In this document: one piece after another, positions 5,928 through 14,907 of the stretch
Position numbering within the stretch: position 1 is the stretch's first letter
Layout: each line of letters begins with the position of its first letter
DNA from: CAZHFA01 sp964534945
GTDB taxonomy: Bacteria > Bdellovibrionota_C > UBA2361 > CAKMMH01
Reading direction: 5' to 3'
Length of the DNA stretch: 18,854 bases
Assembly: GCA_964534945.1 (NCBI GenBank)
Contig: CAZHSB010000034.1
Span: 1-18,854, forward strand
The notes under the pieces: generated by a model
Databases searched by the model: none
Told to the model about the DNA's origin: nothing
The model's input: the letters and a program-made list of their open reading frames with translations, nothing else
Made by a program: the position numbers and the translations under genes

Positions 5928-8132
5928 ATGAGTTTTGAAGATTTATCGAAAGCAATATTGTCATATCACCCATCTCCTAATCTTGAGTTGGTAAAAAAAG
6001 CTTACGCATTTGCAAAAAAAAAACATAGAAATCAAAAAAGACAAAATGGAGAACCGTATTTTATTCATCTTGAAGAAACGGCTTTGTTGGCGTGTAGAAT
6101 TTATCTTGATGAAAATACAATTTGTGCGGCGCTTCTTCACGATGTTATCGAAGATCAAGGTGTAACACGAGAAGAAATAGAAACAGAGTTTAATGAAGAG
6201 ATAGCGGATATTGTAGAGGGAGTTACAAAATTAGATAAAGCCAATTATCATTCTAGGGAAGAAGCACAGGCAGAGAGTTTTAGGAAAATGCTTCTTGCGA
6301 TGGCAAGAGATATTCGAGTAATTTTAGTAAAGCTTTGTGATAGACTTCATAATATGCGAACTCTTAATTTTTGTGATGAAGAACATCAATTAAGAATTGC
6401 GCGTGAGACAAAAGATATTTATGTTCCATTAGCAAATCGTTTAGGTATATTCTGGTTAAAATCCGAGCTTGATGATTTATGCCTTATGTACTTAAGGCCT
6501 GCTTTATATAAACAAATAGAGCATGAGTTAAAATTACGAAAATTACAAAGAAATGAATATATAGAAACGGTGACAAATAAGATAAAAGAGTTACTAGTGC
6601 AAAATGGAGTGAATGCACAAGTAAAAGGAAGAATAAAAAATAAAGCTTCAATTGCTGCAAAAATGGAAAATAAAAATCTTTTATTAAGCGAGATAAGAGA
6701 TACTTTGGGCTTTAGAATAATTGTTAGTTCGATAAAAGAATGTTATGAAACATTGGGGATAATTCATTCAAAGTGGGCGCCGATCCCCGGACGATTTAAA
6801 GATTATATTGCAATGCCTAAACCTAATATGTATCAATCACTTCATACACTCGTTATGGGGCCTCTTGGCAAAGAAATTGAGCTTCAAGTAAGGACAAAAG
6901 AAATGGATGAGGTCGCAGAACAAGGAATCGCGGCTCATTGGAAGTATAAGGAGGGAGGATCTAATAATGGTTTTGATCTTCAATGGATAAAATCTTTAGT
7001 AGAATCTCAACAATATTTAAAAAATCCTACAGAATTTATTCAATCTGTCAAAAGCGAATTATTTCCAGAAGATGTTTTTGTGTTTACGCCTCAAGGAGAT
7101 TTGATAAGACTTCCTTTTGAATCTACGCCAATTGATTTTGCTTATGCAGTTCATACAGATGTTGGAAACACAATTATTGGTGCAAGAGTAAATGGTGGAA
7201 TAGTTCCGCTTAGTTTTAAATTATCAAATGGTGATACAGTCGAAGTACAATGTGCGAAAAATCAAGTACCAAATCCAGATTGGATGTTTTTTGTAAAATC
7301 ATCGAAAGCAAAACAAAGAATAAGAGTATTTTTGCGTGCGGAAGAAAGAGCAAAGGCATTAGTTATCGGAAGTGATATTTTAAGTAGAGAATTAAAGAAA
7401 CGCAATGTTAATATGAATCAACTTTCTAAATCTGGAAAACTTTTAGAAATAAGTAAAACATTTGGATTTAAAAGTGAGGGAGAACTTTTTTATCAACTAG
7501 GTTTTGGAAAAGTTGCTTTGCAAGATGTTTTGTTAAAAATCATTCCACAAAATGATATTGGACAAGAACAAACAAAATTAGAAGAAAAAGAATCTACATT
7601 AAGTAAAATTTTCAGACGGGCATCAGAAGTTTCAAGAAAAAAAATAGGAATAAAAATTAATGGGCTTGACAATGTAGTAGTTGGTTTTGCAAAGTGTTGT
7701 GATCCTCTTCCTGGAGATAATATAGTTGGATTTATAAGCAGAGGTAGGGGAGTTATCGTTCATCATAAAGATTGTCCAGAAGTATTAAGATTAGATCCTA
7801 TGCGACAAGTCGATGTTAGTTGGGACAATGAAGTAAATACTTGCAAGACGGTTGCTATTAGTATTTATGGAAGTGATAGGATTGGATTGCTAGTAGATTT
7901 AACAAAAGTAATTTCTACAAACAGTGCAAATACTTATAAAGTAGTCGCTAATGTTGATGATTTTGGTAAAGCAAGGGTTGATTTTGAGCTTGGAATTACC
8001 AGTTCAAAACAATTTGATAAAATTATGAAATCTATGAGAAAAGTAGATGGAGTGCATAGAGTTGAAAGGGCAACGAATCCAATTACAAGGAAAATAAGGA
8101 ATGAAGAGAATAATACTAATGAATCAAATTAA
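5928..8132 (+). CDS. rel: Bifunctional (p)ppGpp synthetase/hydrolase
   Basis: This 734-residue RelA/SpoT homologue has all expected domains. The HD hydrolase domain is intact (H47, and H71-D72-V-I-E75-D76 in LLHDVIED), so degradation of (p)ppGpp should work. The synthetase domain shows the G-loop pattern R235-x-K237-x3-S241-x3-K245, D258 in IRDTLGFRI, the PGRFKDYIAMPK and YQSLHT blocks, and E318-x-Q320 in ELQVRT. Then come TGS (about 375-440), the cysteine-bearing AKCCDPLPGD zinc-finger-like domain (H/C near HHKDCPEV) and a C-terminal ACT domain. It is therefore the single-enzyme Rel/SpoT type. It starts 130 bases after rpoZ with its own TATAAT, and its end overlaps the htrA start. The next in-frame Met lies far inside the HD domain, so the start is secure. 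Confidence 0.92.
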   Translation: MSFEDLSKAILSYHPSPNLELVKKAYAFAKKKHRNQKRQNGEPYFIHLEETALLACRIYLDENTICAALLHDVIEDQGVTREEIETEFNEEIADIVEGVTKLDKANYHSREEAQAESFRKMLLAMARDIRVILVKLCDRLHNMRTLNFCDEEHQLRIARETKDIYVPLANRLGIFWLKSELDDLCLMYLRPALYKQIEHELKLRKLQRNEYIETVTNKIKELLVQNGVNAQVKGRIKNKASIAAKMENKNLLLSEIRDTLGFRIIVSSIKECYETLGIIHSKWAPIPGRFKDYIAMPKPNMYQSLHTLVMGPLGKEIELQVRTKEMDEVAEQGIAAHWKYKEGGSNNGFDLQWIKSLVESQQYLKNPTEFIQSVKSELFPEDVFVFTPQGDLIRLPFESTPIDFAYAVHTDVGNTIIGARVNGGIVPLSFKLSNGDTVEVQCAKNQVPNPDWMFFVKSSKAKQRIRVFLRAEERAKALVIGSDILSRELKKRNVNMNQLSKSGKLLEISKTFGFKSEGELFYQLGFGKVALQDVLLKIIPQNDIGQEQTKLEEKESTLSKIFRRASEVSRKKIGIKINGLDNVVVGFAKCCDPLPGDNIVGFISRGRGVIVHHKDCPEVLRLDPMRQVDVSWDNEVNTCKTVAISIYGSDRIGLLVDLTKVISTNSANTYKVVANVDDFGKARVDFELGITSSKQFDKIMKSMRKVDGVHRVERATNPITRKIRNEENNTNESN

Positions 8133-9234
8133 AGTTCAAAAAATTTATAAATTATTGATCGTACTTTTTATATTTTTTACTATTTGTTTTGTAAAAAATT
8201 CGTTTGCTCTTTTTGAAGATGTAAGTGATGATGAGGCTAGCGACGTTGCACCGCGTTCCAAAGAAGAGGATAGAGTAATAAATGTTTATAAACAATGTAA
8301 AGATTCAGTAGTTTTTATCAGTACCGTAACAATTTCTCGCGATCCTTTTGATATGTTTATGGGAAATGATTTAAAAAGAGGTTCTGGCTCAGGAGTAATA
8401 ATAGATAGTAAAAAAGGAATAGTACTTACAAATTTGCATGTTATTCAAAACGCTTCTGATATAGTGATTACAATAAGTGAGAATGAAAAAACAAAAGCAA
8501 AACTTATTGGTTTTGATGATCAATATGATGTAGCAGTATTGCAAATGATAAAATATCCAACGACAATCAAGGCAATTGCTTTTGGGAATTCTGCAAAGAT
8601 AGAAGTGGGGCAAAAAGTTGTTGCAATAGGAAATCCTTTTGGATTAAGTAAAACTTTAACAATGGGAATAGTTTCTAGCTTAAATAGGACAATAAGAAAT
8701 CCAAATAATTTTTTAATGAAAGGTCTTATTCAAACAGATGCTTCGATTAACCCAGGAAATTCTGGCGGACCGCTTATAGATATGAATGGGAAAATTGTTG
8801 GGTTAAATACGGCAATATTAAGTAATTCTGGAGATTCTGCGGGTATTGGATTTGCCATTCCTGTAAATTATTTAAAAAGAATTGTGCCAGAGCTTATTAG
8901 TACAGGAAAGATATCAAGACCAGATTTAGGATTAGTTTTAGCAGATACAGGACAAGGAGTTATGATTCAAAGGGTTGAGGAGGCAAGTCCACTTTTAGGA
9001 AAAGTTTATCCAGCGGAAAGAGAAATTTCAGATAAATTTATGAGGGGATTTGTAAGGGATTTTTCAAAAGCAGATTTAATTTTCTCAATTGATGGAGTAA
9101 GAGTTTATAACAAAGAACAAGTTGATGATATTGTAGCAAAAGTCGGAACATCTCATGAAATGGAAATAATCTTTAAGAGAGGTTCTGTTTATGGAGAATC
9201 AAGGACAATTAAAGTTAAGGCGGTTTTAAACTAA
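8119..9234 (+). CDS. HtrA/DegS-type periplasmic serine protease
   Basis: This is a trypsin-like protease with one PDZ domain. The catalytic triad from the chosen start is H107 (LTNLHVIQ), D137 (QYDVAVLQ) and S215 (NPGNSGGPL). A signal peptide or anchor comes first (KIYKLLIVLFIFFTICFV ... NSFA), followed by an acidic linker. The PDZ domain (about 265-370) contains an extra segment near KVYPAEREISDKFM. Such proteases cut misfolded envelope proteins or start envelope stress signalling. The frame also has an ATG at 8101, but AGGA touches that codon directly, whereas ATG 8119 has AAGAG ten bases upstream. Either start overlaps rel, so translation is probably coupled. The stop overlaps the mutL start in TAATG. 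Confidence 0.88.
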   Translation: MNQIKVQKIYKLLIVLFIFFTICFVKNSFALFEDVSDDEASDVAPRSKEEDRVINVYKQCKDSVVFISTVTISRDPFDMFMGNDLKRGSGSGVIIDSKKGIVLTNLHVIQNASDIVITISENEKTKAKLIGFDDQYDVAVLQMIKYPTTIKAIAFGNSAKIEVGQKVVAIGNPFGLSKTLTMGIVSSLNRTIRNPNNFLMKGLIQTDASINPGNSGGPLIDMNGKIVGLNTAILSNSGDSAGIGFAIPVNYLKRIVPELISTGKISRPDLGLVLADTGQGVMIQRVEEASPLLGKVYPAEREISDKFMRGFVRDFSKADLIFSIDGVRVYNKEQVDDIVAKVGTSHEMEIIFKRGSVYGESRTIKVKAVLN

Positions 9235-11021
9235 TGATAAAACTTTTAGATGATTTTGTAATAAATTGTATTGCGGCAGGAGAAGTCGTTCAGAGGCCAG
9301 AATCGGCTGTAAGAGAACTTGTAGATAATGCTGTAGATGCAGGGGCTACTCAAATAAGTATTTATATAGAGGAGGGCGGAGAAAGTTTAATAAAAGTTGT
9401 CGATAATGGTTCTGGTATGTCAAAAGATGATGCAGTTATCGCGTTTCAAAGGCATGCTACATCAAAGATTCATTCAGTAGATGATCTAAATAATATTCTT
9501 ACTATGGGCTTCCGTGGTGAAGCGTTGGCTTCAATTTCTGCTGTTTCAAAAGTAAAATTAAAAACAAAAGACGAAGAAAGTGCTGTGGCAACAGAAGTTA
9601 TAATAAATGGTGGAGAAGTATTTTCTGTAAACGAAACTTCGGGAAATAGAGGAACTGATATAGAAATAAGAAACCTTTTTTATAATGTTCCTGCTAGAAA
9701 AAAATTTTTAAGACAACCAAAAACAGAGGCATTAAGAATAAAAAATTGGGTACGTGCTATGGTACTAGCGTATCCAAAGATTATGGTAAAACTTTTTGTA
9801 GATTCAAAAGACTCTTTTGTTTTTGCTCCAAGAGAAAATGTTTTTAAACGTGCGGGAGATCTTTTTAAGGGAAGTATCGTAAAGTTCGAAAATAAAATTT
9901 CTGAACTTCATGTTAAAGGAATAGTTGCTCATCCTGCTCTTGCAAAATCAGATGTTGGCTCATTTATAATTTTAGTTAATAAACGACTGATAAATTCTAA
10001 GATGTTGTTAAAAGCCGTGAAAGAGGGGTTTAAAAATACGTTAAAGAATAATGAAGTTCCTGTTGGTTTCTTGGATTTAGAAATAGCTCCTAATCTTGTC
10101 GATGTTAATGTTCATCCGCAAAAGATGGAAGTAAGGTTTACAAATGAATCAGCAGTATTTTCGTTCGTAAGAAATGCGGTCAATAATGCAACATCAAATT
10201 TTAATGGTGTTGTCGATTTGGATAGCACGTATGAAGTTAAAAATATATCTGATGAGAAAACTTTTTCTCAAAAAAATTCTAGTGGTGTAGATTATAAAAA
10301 TTATAATCAATCTTTTTCTGAAAGTGGGTTTGGCTTTAATGCTCTAAAAAATTTTGAATTAAATTTTACTAAAACAGATTTTCCTCCTATGAGGCAAAAT
10401 AATAATGAAGAAGATTCATTGTTAGAGAAAACATTTAAATATAGCTTATTAAATTATATAGGACAGCTTTTTAAATGTTATCTTCTTTGTGAATATGATG
10501 ATGATTTTTATGTTGTTGATATGCATGCGGGGCATGAAAGGGTAAATTATAATAAATTAAGAAAAGATTTTTTAGAGAATCATATTTTAGTTCAAGATTT
10601 ATTAGTTCCTCTTAGTGTGGAGCTTGGGGAAGAAAAAACAACATATTTGTTAGATCATAAATTGTTTTTAGAAAAATTTGGAATATATATTGAGGAGTTT
10701 GGAAATACGGCAATTGTTATAAGAGCGCTTCCACAAATAATTGGGGAGTTTAAAGCTGTAAATCTTATACAAAGTATTTCAAGTATAGAATTGCCAGAAA
10801 TTGCAGAAAACTTAACTGATGATTTTATAAGTAGTATTGTGGCGCGTCTTGCTTGTCATTCAAGTATTCGTTCTGGACATGTTATCTCAAAAGAAGAAGT
10901 GCAAGAGCTTTTTAGATTGCTTGATGATGAAGAGTTTAATTCTGCTTGTCCGCATGGAAGACCTGTAATAAGGAAGTTTTCAAAGCGTGAAGTTGAATGT
11001 TGGTTTGGTAGGGATAGATAG
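9234..11021 (+). CDS. mutL: DNA mismatch repair protein MutL
   Basis: The N-terminal GHKL ATPase is complete: RELVDNAVDAGA, VVDNGSGM, ATSKI and GFRGEALASISAVSK. The transducer domain includes VDVNVHPQKMEVRF. A variable linker (about 320-390) leads to the C-terminal dimerisation domain. There the endonuclease motif DQHA(x)2E(x)4E reads D429-M-H-A-G-H-E435-R-V-N-Y-N440, so the Gln and the last Glu are replaced. ACHSSIRSG and C572-PHGRP, the other metal-site motifs, are kept. MutL links MutS mismatch recognition to strand nicking. It starts inside the htrA stop codon, so it is translationally coupled. No mutS or mutH is in the window. Confidence 0.92.
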   Translation: MIKLLDDFVINCIAAGEVVQRPESAVRELVDNAVDAGATQISIYIEEGGESLIKVVDNGSGMSKDDAVIAFQRHATSKIHSVDDLNNILTMGFRGEALASISAVSKVKLKTKDEESAVATEVIINGGEVFSVNETSGNRGTDIEIRNLFYNVPARKKFLRQPKTEALRIKNWVRAMVLAYPKIMVKLFVDSKDSFVFAPRENVFKRAGDLFKGSIVKFENKISELHVKGIVAHPALAKSDVGSFIILVNKRLINSKMLLKAVKEGFKNTLKNNEVPVGFLDLEIAPNLVDVNVHPQKMEVRFTNESAVFSFVRNAVNNATSNFNGVVDLDSTYEVKNISDEKTFSQKNSSGVDYKNYNQSFSESGFGFNALKNFELNFTKTDFPPMRQNNNEEDSLLEKTFKYSLLNYIGQLFKCYLLCEYDDDFYVVDMHAGHERVNYNKLRKDFLENHILVQDLLVPLSVELGEEKTTYLLDHKLFLEKFGIYIEEFGNTAIVIRALPQIIGEFKAVNLIQSISSIELPEIAENLTDDFISSIVARLACHSSIRSGHVISKEEVQELFRLLDDEEFNSACPHGRPVIRKFSKREVECWFGRDR

Positions 11022-11079
11022 TAGATGATATCATGTTATATTTTGGGGCATTGTAATTTTTAAAAGGAGTCATGTAGTT

Positions 11080-12174
11080 ATGGGATTAAGTATTGGTATA
11101 GTGGGGCTTCCTAATGTTGGAAAATCCACAGTTTTTAATGCGTTAACAAAAGCGCAAAACGCGGAGAGTGCGAATTATCCATTTTGTACGATTGAACCAA
11201 ACAAGGCGTCTGTACCTGTAAGGGATAAAAGGTTAGATACAATTTCTGAATTTGTAAAACCATTAAAAACTATTTATGCGATGGTTGATTTTGTAGATAT
11301 TGCAGGGCTTGTAAAAGGCGCAAGTAAAGGAGAGGGACTTGGAAATAAATTTTTAGCAAACATAAGGGAAACGGGGGCAATCTTGCATATCGTCCGTTGT
11401 TTTGATGATGATAATGTAATACACGTTGATGGTTCTGTAGATCCGATAAGAGATATAGAAGTAGTAGAAACAGAGTTAATGCTTGCGGATTTACAATCTG
11501 TAGAAAAGCAAGTAGAAAGGCTTATCAAACTTGCAAAAGCGGATAAAAAAGTTTTGCCGATTATTGAAAAATTAAAATTATTAAACAAGCATCTTGAAGA
11601 TGGGAATTTAGCTATTACTTTTTTAGATAGAGATGATGAGTTTAATGCGTTTTTAAAACAGATTTCGCTTTTAACTGATAAGCCTGTAATTTATGCTATG
11701 AATGTAGACGAAGATGCATTAGCAAATGAGAATCAGTATCAAAAGCAAGTAAAGGAGTATGCTCAAAAAAAGAATTTTAAAGCGATTAGTTTCTCTGCGA
11801 AGATGGAAGAAGATATGATAGGGCTTGAAGATGAAGAAGTGGAGGAGCTTTTAAAAGAGTATGGTGTTCAAGAAAGCGCGTTAGACAGATTAGTAAAGGC
11901 AAGTTATGACATGATAGGGCTTCAAAGTTTTTTCACAGCGGGGCCAAAAGAAGTTCGTGCATGGACGATAAAAAAAGGTTGGAAAGCACCGCAAGCCGCA
12001 GGCGTTATCCATACTGATTTTGAGAAAGGCTTTATCCGTGCGCAAATAGTAAGTTATGAAGACTATATAAAGTACAAATCAGATGCGGCTTGTAGAACTG
12101 CGGGAGTTTTAAGGACTGAGGGAAAAGATTATATAATGCAAGATGGTGATGTCACAGAGTTTTTGTTTAGTTAA
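11080..12174 (+). CDS. ychF: Ribosome-associated Obg-like ATPase YchF
   Basis: The 364-residue protein has full family length. The P-loop is G9LPNVGKST, followed by NYPFCTIEPN and the DIAGLVKGASKGEGLGNKFL switch region. The usual NKxD is replaced by N208-V-D-E211, the change that makes YchF prefer ATP over GTP. A coiled-coil insert (about 130-180) is followed by a C-terminal TGS domain ending in GKDYIMQDGDVTEFLFS. YchF binds ribosomes and is linked to stress responses. TTTTAAAAGGAG (11058-11069) gives a strong ribosome binding site. It lies 58 bases after mutL and may be read through from it or from a local promoter around tatatt. Confidence 0.95.
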   Translation: MGLSIGIVGLPNVGKSTVFNALTKAQNAESANYPFCTIEPNKASVPVRDKRLDTISEFVKPLKTIYAMVDFVDIAGLVKGASKGEGLGNKFLANIRETGAILHIVRCFDDDNVIHVDGSVDPIRDIEVVETELMLADLQSVEKQVERLIKLAKADKKVLPIIEKLKLLNKHLEDGNLAITFLDRDDEFNAFLKQISLLTDKPVIYAMNVDEDALANENQYQKQVKEYAQKKNFKAISFSAKMEEDMIGLEDEEVEELLKEYGVQESALDRLVKASYDMIGLQSFFTAGPKEVRAWTIKKGWKAPQAAGVIHTDFEKGFIRAQIVSYEDYIKYKSDAACRTAGVLRTEGKDYIMQDGDVTEFLFS

Positions 12175-12207
12175 GTAGAAATTATAAAATATGAAACACT
12201 TAACGTG

Positions 12208-12233
12208 CCCCCAAAAGGGAGTGCATAGCCCCA
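12208..12233. repeat. Possible degenerate fragment of the terminal repeat family
   Basis: The stretch cccaaaagggagtgcatagc followed by ccc resembles ttcccgaagggaatgcatac at 18773-18792 and the reverse complement of the element start at 18262-18282 (ggggtatgcgctcctttcag). It is GC-rich against an A/T background and sits between convergent genes, where such elements are tolerated. The match is short and imperfect. Confidence 0.4.
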
Positions 12234-12285
12234 AGCTTATGTTATGTTTTTTTGAGACTATGCAAAAGAGAAGTTATGTAAAAAT

Positions 12286-12310
12286 CTTAAGCTTGTGTTA
12301 AGCCTTTTTT
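12286..12310 (+). terminator. Weak terminator candidate between ychF and the HU/IHF gene
   Basis: CTTAA and TTAAG arms (12286-12302), or an inner GCTT/AAGC stem, are followed by CC and a T run reaching the end of the convergent gene. The stem is short and A/T-rich, so strength is doubtful. A similar sequence, aagcttatgttatgttttttt, lies just upstream at 12234-12254 as an imperfect direct repeat. Confidence 0.3.
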
Positions 12311-12623
12311 ATTCTGCTTTAGGAGCTTGATTCATCGCCTTTCTAAGCAACTGACTTTCTTTAAATTTAATAACCTTTCTTGGCGCAAGAATAATATCAC
12401 TTCCTGTCTGCGGATTTCTGCCTTTTCTAGCATTCTTTGACTTAACAGTATATGTACCAAAACCAGAAAGCATCACTTTGCCTTCTTTTTCTAGCGCGTC
12501 TTTTATAATCTCAATGTAATCTTCAACAATTTGAATTGATTTTTGCTTATCTACCTGCATTACATTAAAAATAGCATCTGCTAGTTCTGCTTTAGTTAAA
12601 CAATTTTTATTATTTTCATCCAT
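12309..12623 (-). CDS. IHF/HU-family DNA-binding protein
   Basis: The protein is 104 residues. It opens with TKAELADAIFNVM, the dimerisation helices of the family, continues with GKVMLSGFGTYTVKSKNARKGRNPQTG, and has the DNA-contacting arm ending in SDIILAPRKVIKFKESQLLRKAMN. The RNP segment in the arm (RKGRNPQTG) carries the proline that intercalates in HU and IHF. The N-terminal spacing and arm look slightly more like IHF-alpha than HU. These proteins bend DNA as dimers in the nucleoid. An AAAGAGA ribosome binding site lies ahead of the ATG. It is convergent with ychF and divergent from the LpoA-like gene. Confidence 0.9.
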   Translation of the reverse strand: MDENNKNCLTKAELADAIFNVMQVDKQKSIQIVEDYIEIIKDALEKEGKVMLSGFGTYTVKSKNARKGRNPQTGSDIILAPRKVIKFKESQLLRKAMNQAPKAE

Positions 12624-12984
12624 ATTGTAATCTCTTTTAAAATTTAATTATTAAAAATTCATCGAGCCAAAATTAAACATCTTAGTGAAACTTTATTTTT
12701 CCTATAATCAAAATTACATCACTAAATCTTTAATAACTCGAAATTACTAATTATTAGATATCTTGTAAAGTGAAATAGTTACACGTTTTTTTTGATTTAT
12801 CTAAATTTTTTAAGTAGTTATGGGTAATGCTTTGATTCTATTATTCTTTTTCTATTACAAATAACAAAACATCGGTTTAAAATTACAGAAAATTCTTTAA
12901 GAAATTCTCTAAAAACTTGTCATTGCGAAGTTTTTAATAAAAAGTTAGCTTAGTAACTGTTTATGTTTTAAAAGGATTTTTCTG
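12624..12984. promoter_or_regulatory. Divergent intergenic region, no gene seen
   Basis: This 361-base A/T-rich region lies between two divergently read genes and should hold both promoters. No open frame with gene-like features and no RNA gene was recognised. An imperfect inverted repeat aattctt-t-aagaaatt lies at 12891-12906. A TTGTCA (12917-12922) has no well-placed -10. The plus-strand gene has a clear AAAAGGA ribosome binding site at 12970-12976. Confidence 0.4.
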
Positions 12985-14883
12985 ATGGGTGGATTTTTAA
13001 AAAAAGTTCTAATTGTTCTAGTTATAACACTAAGTTGTTTTAGTTGTATTCGTCGACAAAATTATGATTTCTATAAATACGATAATCAAAGAAGTTTTAC
13101 AAATAGCCAAGAAAATTATCAAAGAGCTTATAAAGAAGTACAAACAAACGCTCTAGGCGGAAGCTTGGAAACTAATTCCCAAGCCACATCAAACGAACAT
13201 AGTTACAGAGAAAAATTTTTGTGGGAGCTTTGGGAAAATAATAGAGATTTAAAGGGAAATGTCATTATAAATACCGTTATAGATAGTGCGGACAAATTGT
13301 CTATGGAAGGGAATTTTAAAGAAAGCTTGGAAGAATATCAAAGAGCACGTATAGAAAATTTATCTAAAGAAGAAAAAGATGCACTAATTGCAAGAATAGC
13401 AAGTGTGCAACTTGCACTTAATGATGCAGATAAATCACTCTCTACGATTAGCGAATATTCAAGAATACAAGGAATACAAATAAATGATATTGATCAACAT
13501 ATCGCATTAATCCTAGGTTACGCATATGGAAGTACAGGGGATTTTGATCAATCACTAGCATGGTTTTCAAGAGTAAATAGAGTAGACACAAGCAAAACAA
13601 TGCTATCAATTTCAGCAAAAAAAGGAGCATCACTACTTCTTTCTTCAGTGTCAGACAAAGATTTAGAAAAACTTGCTACTAAATGGTCAACTGATTTTTT
13701 TATTTATGATTTGATCGGACAAGAAAGACAAAAAAGATTTGGAGGAAAAAAAGTAATTTCTAGTGATGTTAATATCTTTTGGAATAATGGCGAAGAAGAA
13801 AAAGAGCACGATATAAACGTTGATGTTGTAAAAGATAAAAAGGTAATAGCAGTATTGCTTCCTCTTAGTGGAAAATATCAAAAGTTAGGAGAAAATACAA
13901 AAAAGGGAATTGCATTAGCTACAAGTCCAATACTTCAATCAAATGGAGTTGAGGTTAGTTTTTTCGATACTAAAGCAGATCCATATTATACAGAAAATTT
14001 AGTTCAAGAAATTGTTAATAATCAAAATGTAATTATGTTTGTCGGCCCATTATTATCTGATGTTTCAGAAAGAGTAAGTTATGCAATTCAACAATCTGGA
14101 ATTCCAATGTTAACTTTTTCTAAAAGTGATGCGTTCTCTACAGGATATGGAATCTTTAGATTGGGAATTACTCCTGCTACCGAAATAAACTCTTTACTAA
14201 GAGCATTGTCTCAATATAGGAAGATAAAAAGATATGCAATAGTTTATCCTGAAAATGATAAGGGACATTTATATCTTTCTGAATTTAAAAATATAGTTTC
14301 AAAGTGGTCAGATATAGAGATCGTTTATGAAGGATCATACTATCCAGAAGATCCAAATTCACTTTTACTTATAGCCTCGCAGTTAGAAAACAAAAATGCA
14401 CAGGCAGTCTTTATGCCAGATTCATTAAAAACTGTTGCTAAATTTAAATACAGTTTGTCCCAAGATTTAAAAAGAACTATTTCTGTTGTGGGAACCTCTA
14501 GCTGGGATAGTCAAGAACAATTAATCGCATCTAATGCTGCTTTAAATGGTTGTATCTTTACAAGCCCATTTTTTGATAAAGATCAAAAAGAATTAGTACA
14601 GAAATTTAATGAAGTTTATCGTGATAAGTATAAGGAAAAGCCAGACTTTTTGGCGGCGCAAGGTTTTGATGCTATTACGATGGTTTTTGCATCTATAAAA
14701 AGGGCGATGGAAGAATCTTTAACTATTGAAGATGCTTTCGTTAAAATACAATCTTACATTGGGTTAACTGGAATTATCGGTGTAGAGGAAGATGGAGAAA
14801 TTCATAGAATCTTAAATGTTGTTGAATGGAAAAATAGATCAAGGGAATTGATAACTTTTGCGCCATCTTCAGATCAAATGTAA
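12985..14883 (+). CDS. LpoA-like lipoprotein with type 1 periplasmic-binding fold (penicillin-binding protein activator family)
   Basis: The 632-residue protein starts with a hydrophobic export signal (FLKKVLIVLVITLSCFSC). Cys18 or Cys21 is the probable lipidation site, though neither has a perfect lipobox. Residues about 85-230 look like TPR-type helical repeats (SADKLSMEGNFKESLEEYQRA, LGYAYGSTGDFDQSLAWFSR). From about 285 the type 1 periplasmic-binding fold begins with VIAVLLPLSGKYQKLGENTKKG and continues through MFVGPLLSDVSERVSYAIQQ, RYAIVYPENDKG and FLAAQGFDAITM. This TPR plus binding-fold layout is that of LpoA/LppC, which activates penicillin-binding protein 1A in enterobacteria; a transporter-like ligand role is also possible. 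lon follows after 24 bases, probably in the same transcript. Confidence 0.8.
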   Translation: MGGFLKKVLIVLVITLSCFSCIRRQNYDFYKYDNQRSFTNSQENYQRAYKEVQTNALGGSLETNSQATSNEHSYREKFLWELWENNRDLKGNVIINTVIDSADKLSMEGNFKESLEEYQRARIENLSKEEKDALIARIASVQLALNDADKSLSTISEYSRIQGIQINDIDQHIALILGYAYGSTGDFDQSLAWFSRVNRVDTSKTMLSISAKKGASLLLSSVSDKDLEKLATKWSTDFFIYDLIGQERQKRFGGKKVISSDVNIFWNNGEEEKEHDINVDVVKDKKVIAVLLPLSGKYQKLGENTKKGIALATSPILQSNGVEVSFFDTKADPYYTENLVQEIVNNQNVIMFVGPLLSDVSERVSYAIQQSGIPMLTFSKSDAFSTGYGIFRLGITPATEINSLLRALSQYRKIKRYAIVYPENDKGHLYLSEFKNIVSKWSDIEIVYEGSYYPEDPNSLLLIASQLENKNAQAVFMPDSLKTVAKFKYSLSQDLKRTISVVGTSSWDSQEQLIASNAALNGCIFTSPFFDKDQKELVQKFNEVYRDKYKEKPDFLAAQGFDAITMVFASIKRAMEESLTIEDAFVKIQSYIGLTGIIGVEEDGEIHRILNVVEWKNRSRELITFAPSSDQM

Positions 14884-14907
14884 GAGATTTAAAAAGGTTT
14901 TTTACAA

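Noticed and set aside
11274..11588. Minus-strand 104-codon frame inside ychF
   Set aside because: It is a Ser/Thr-rich shadow of the strongly conserved YchF frame.
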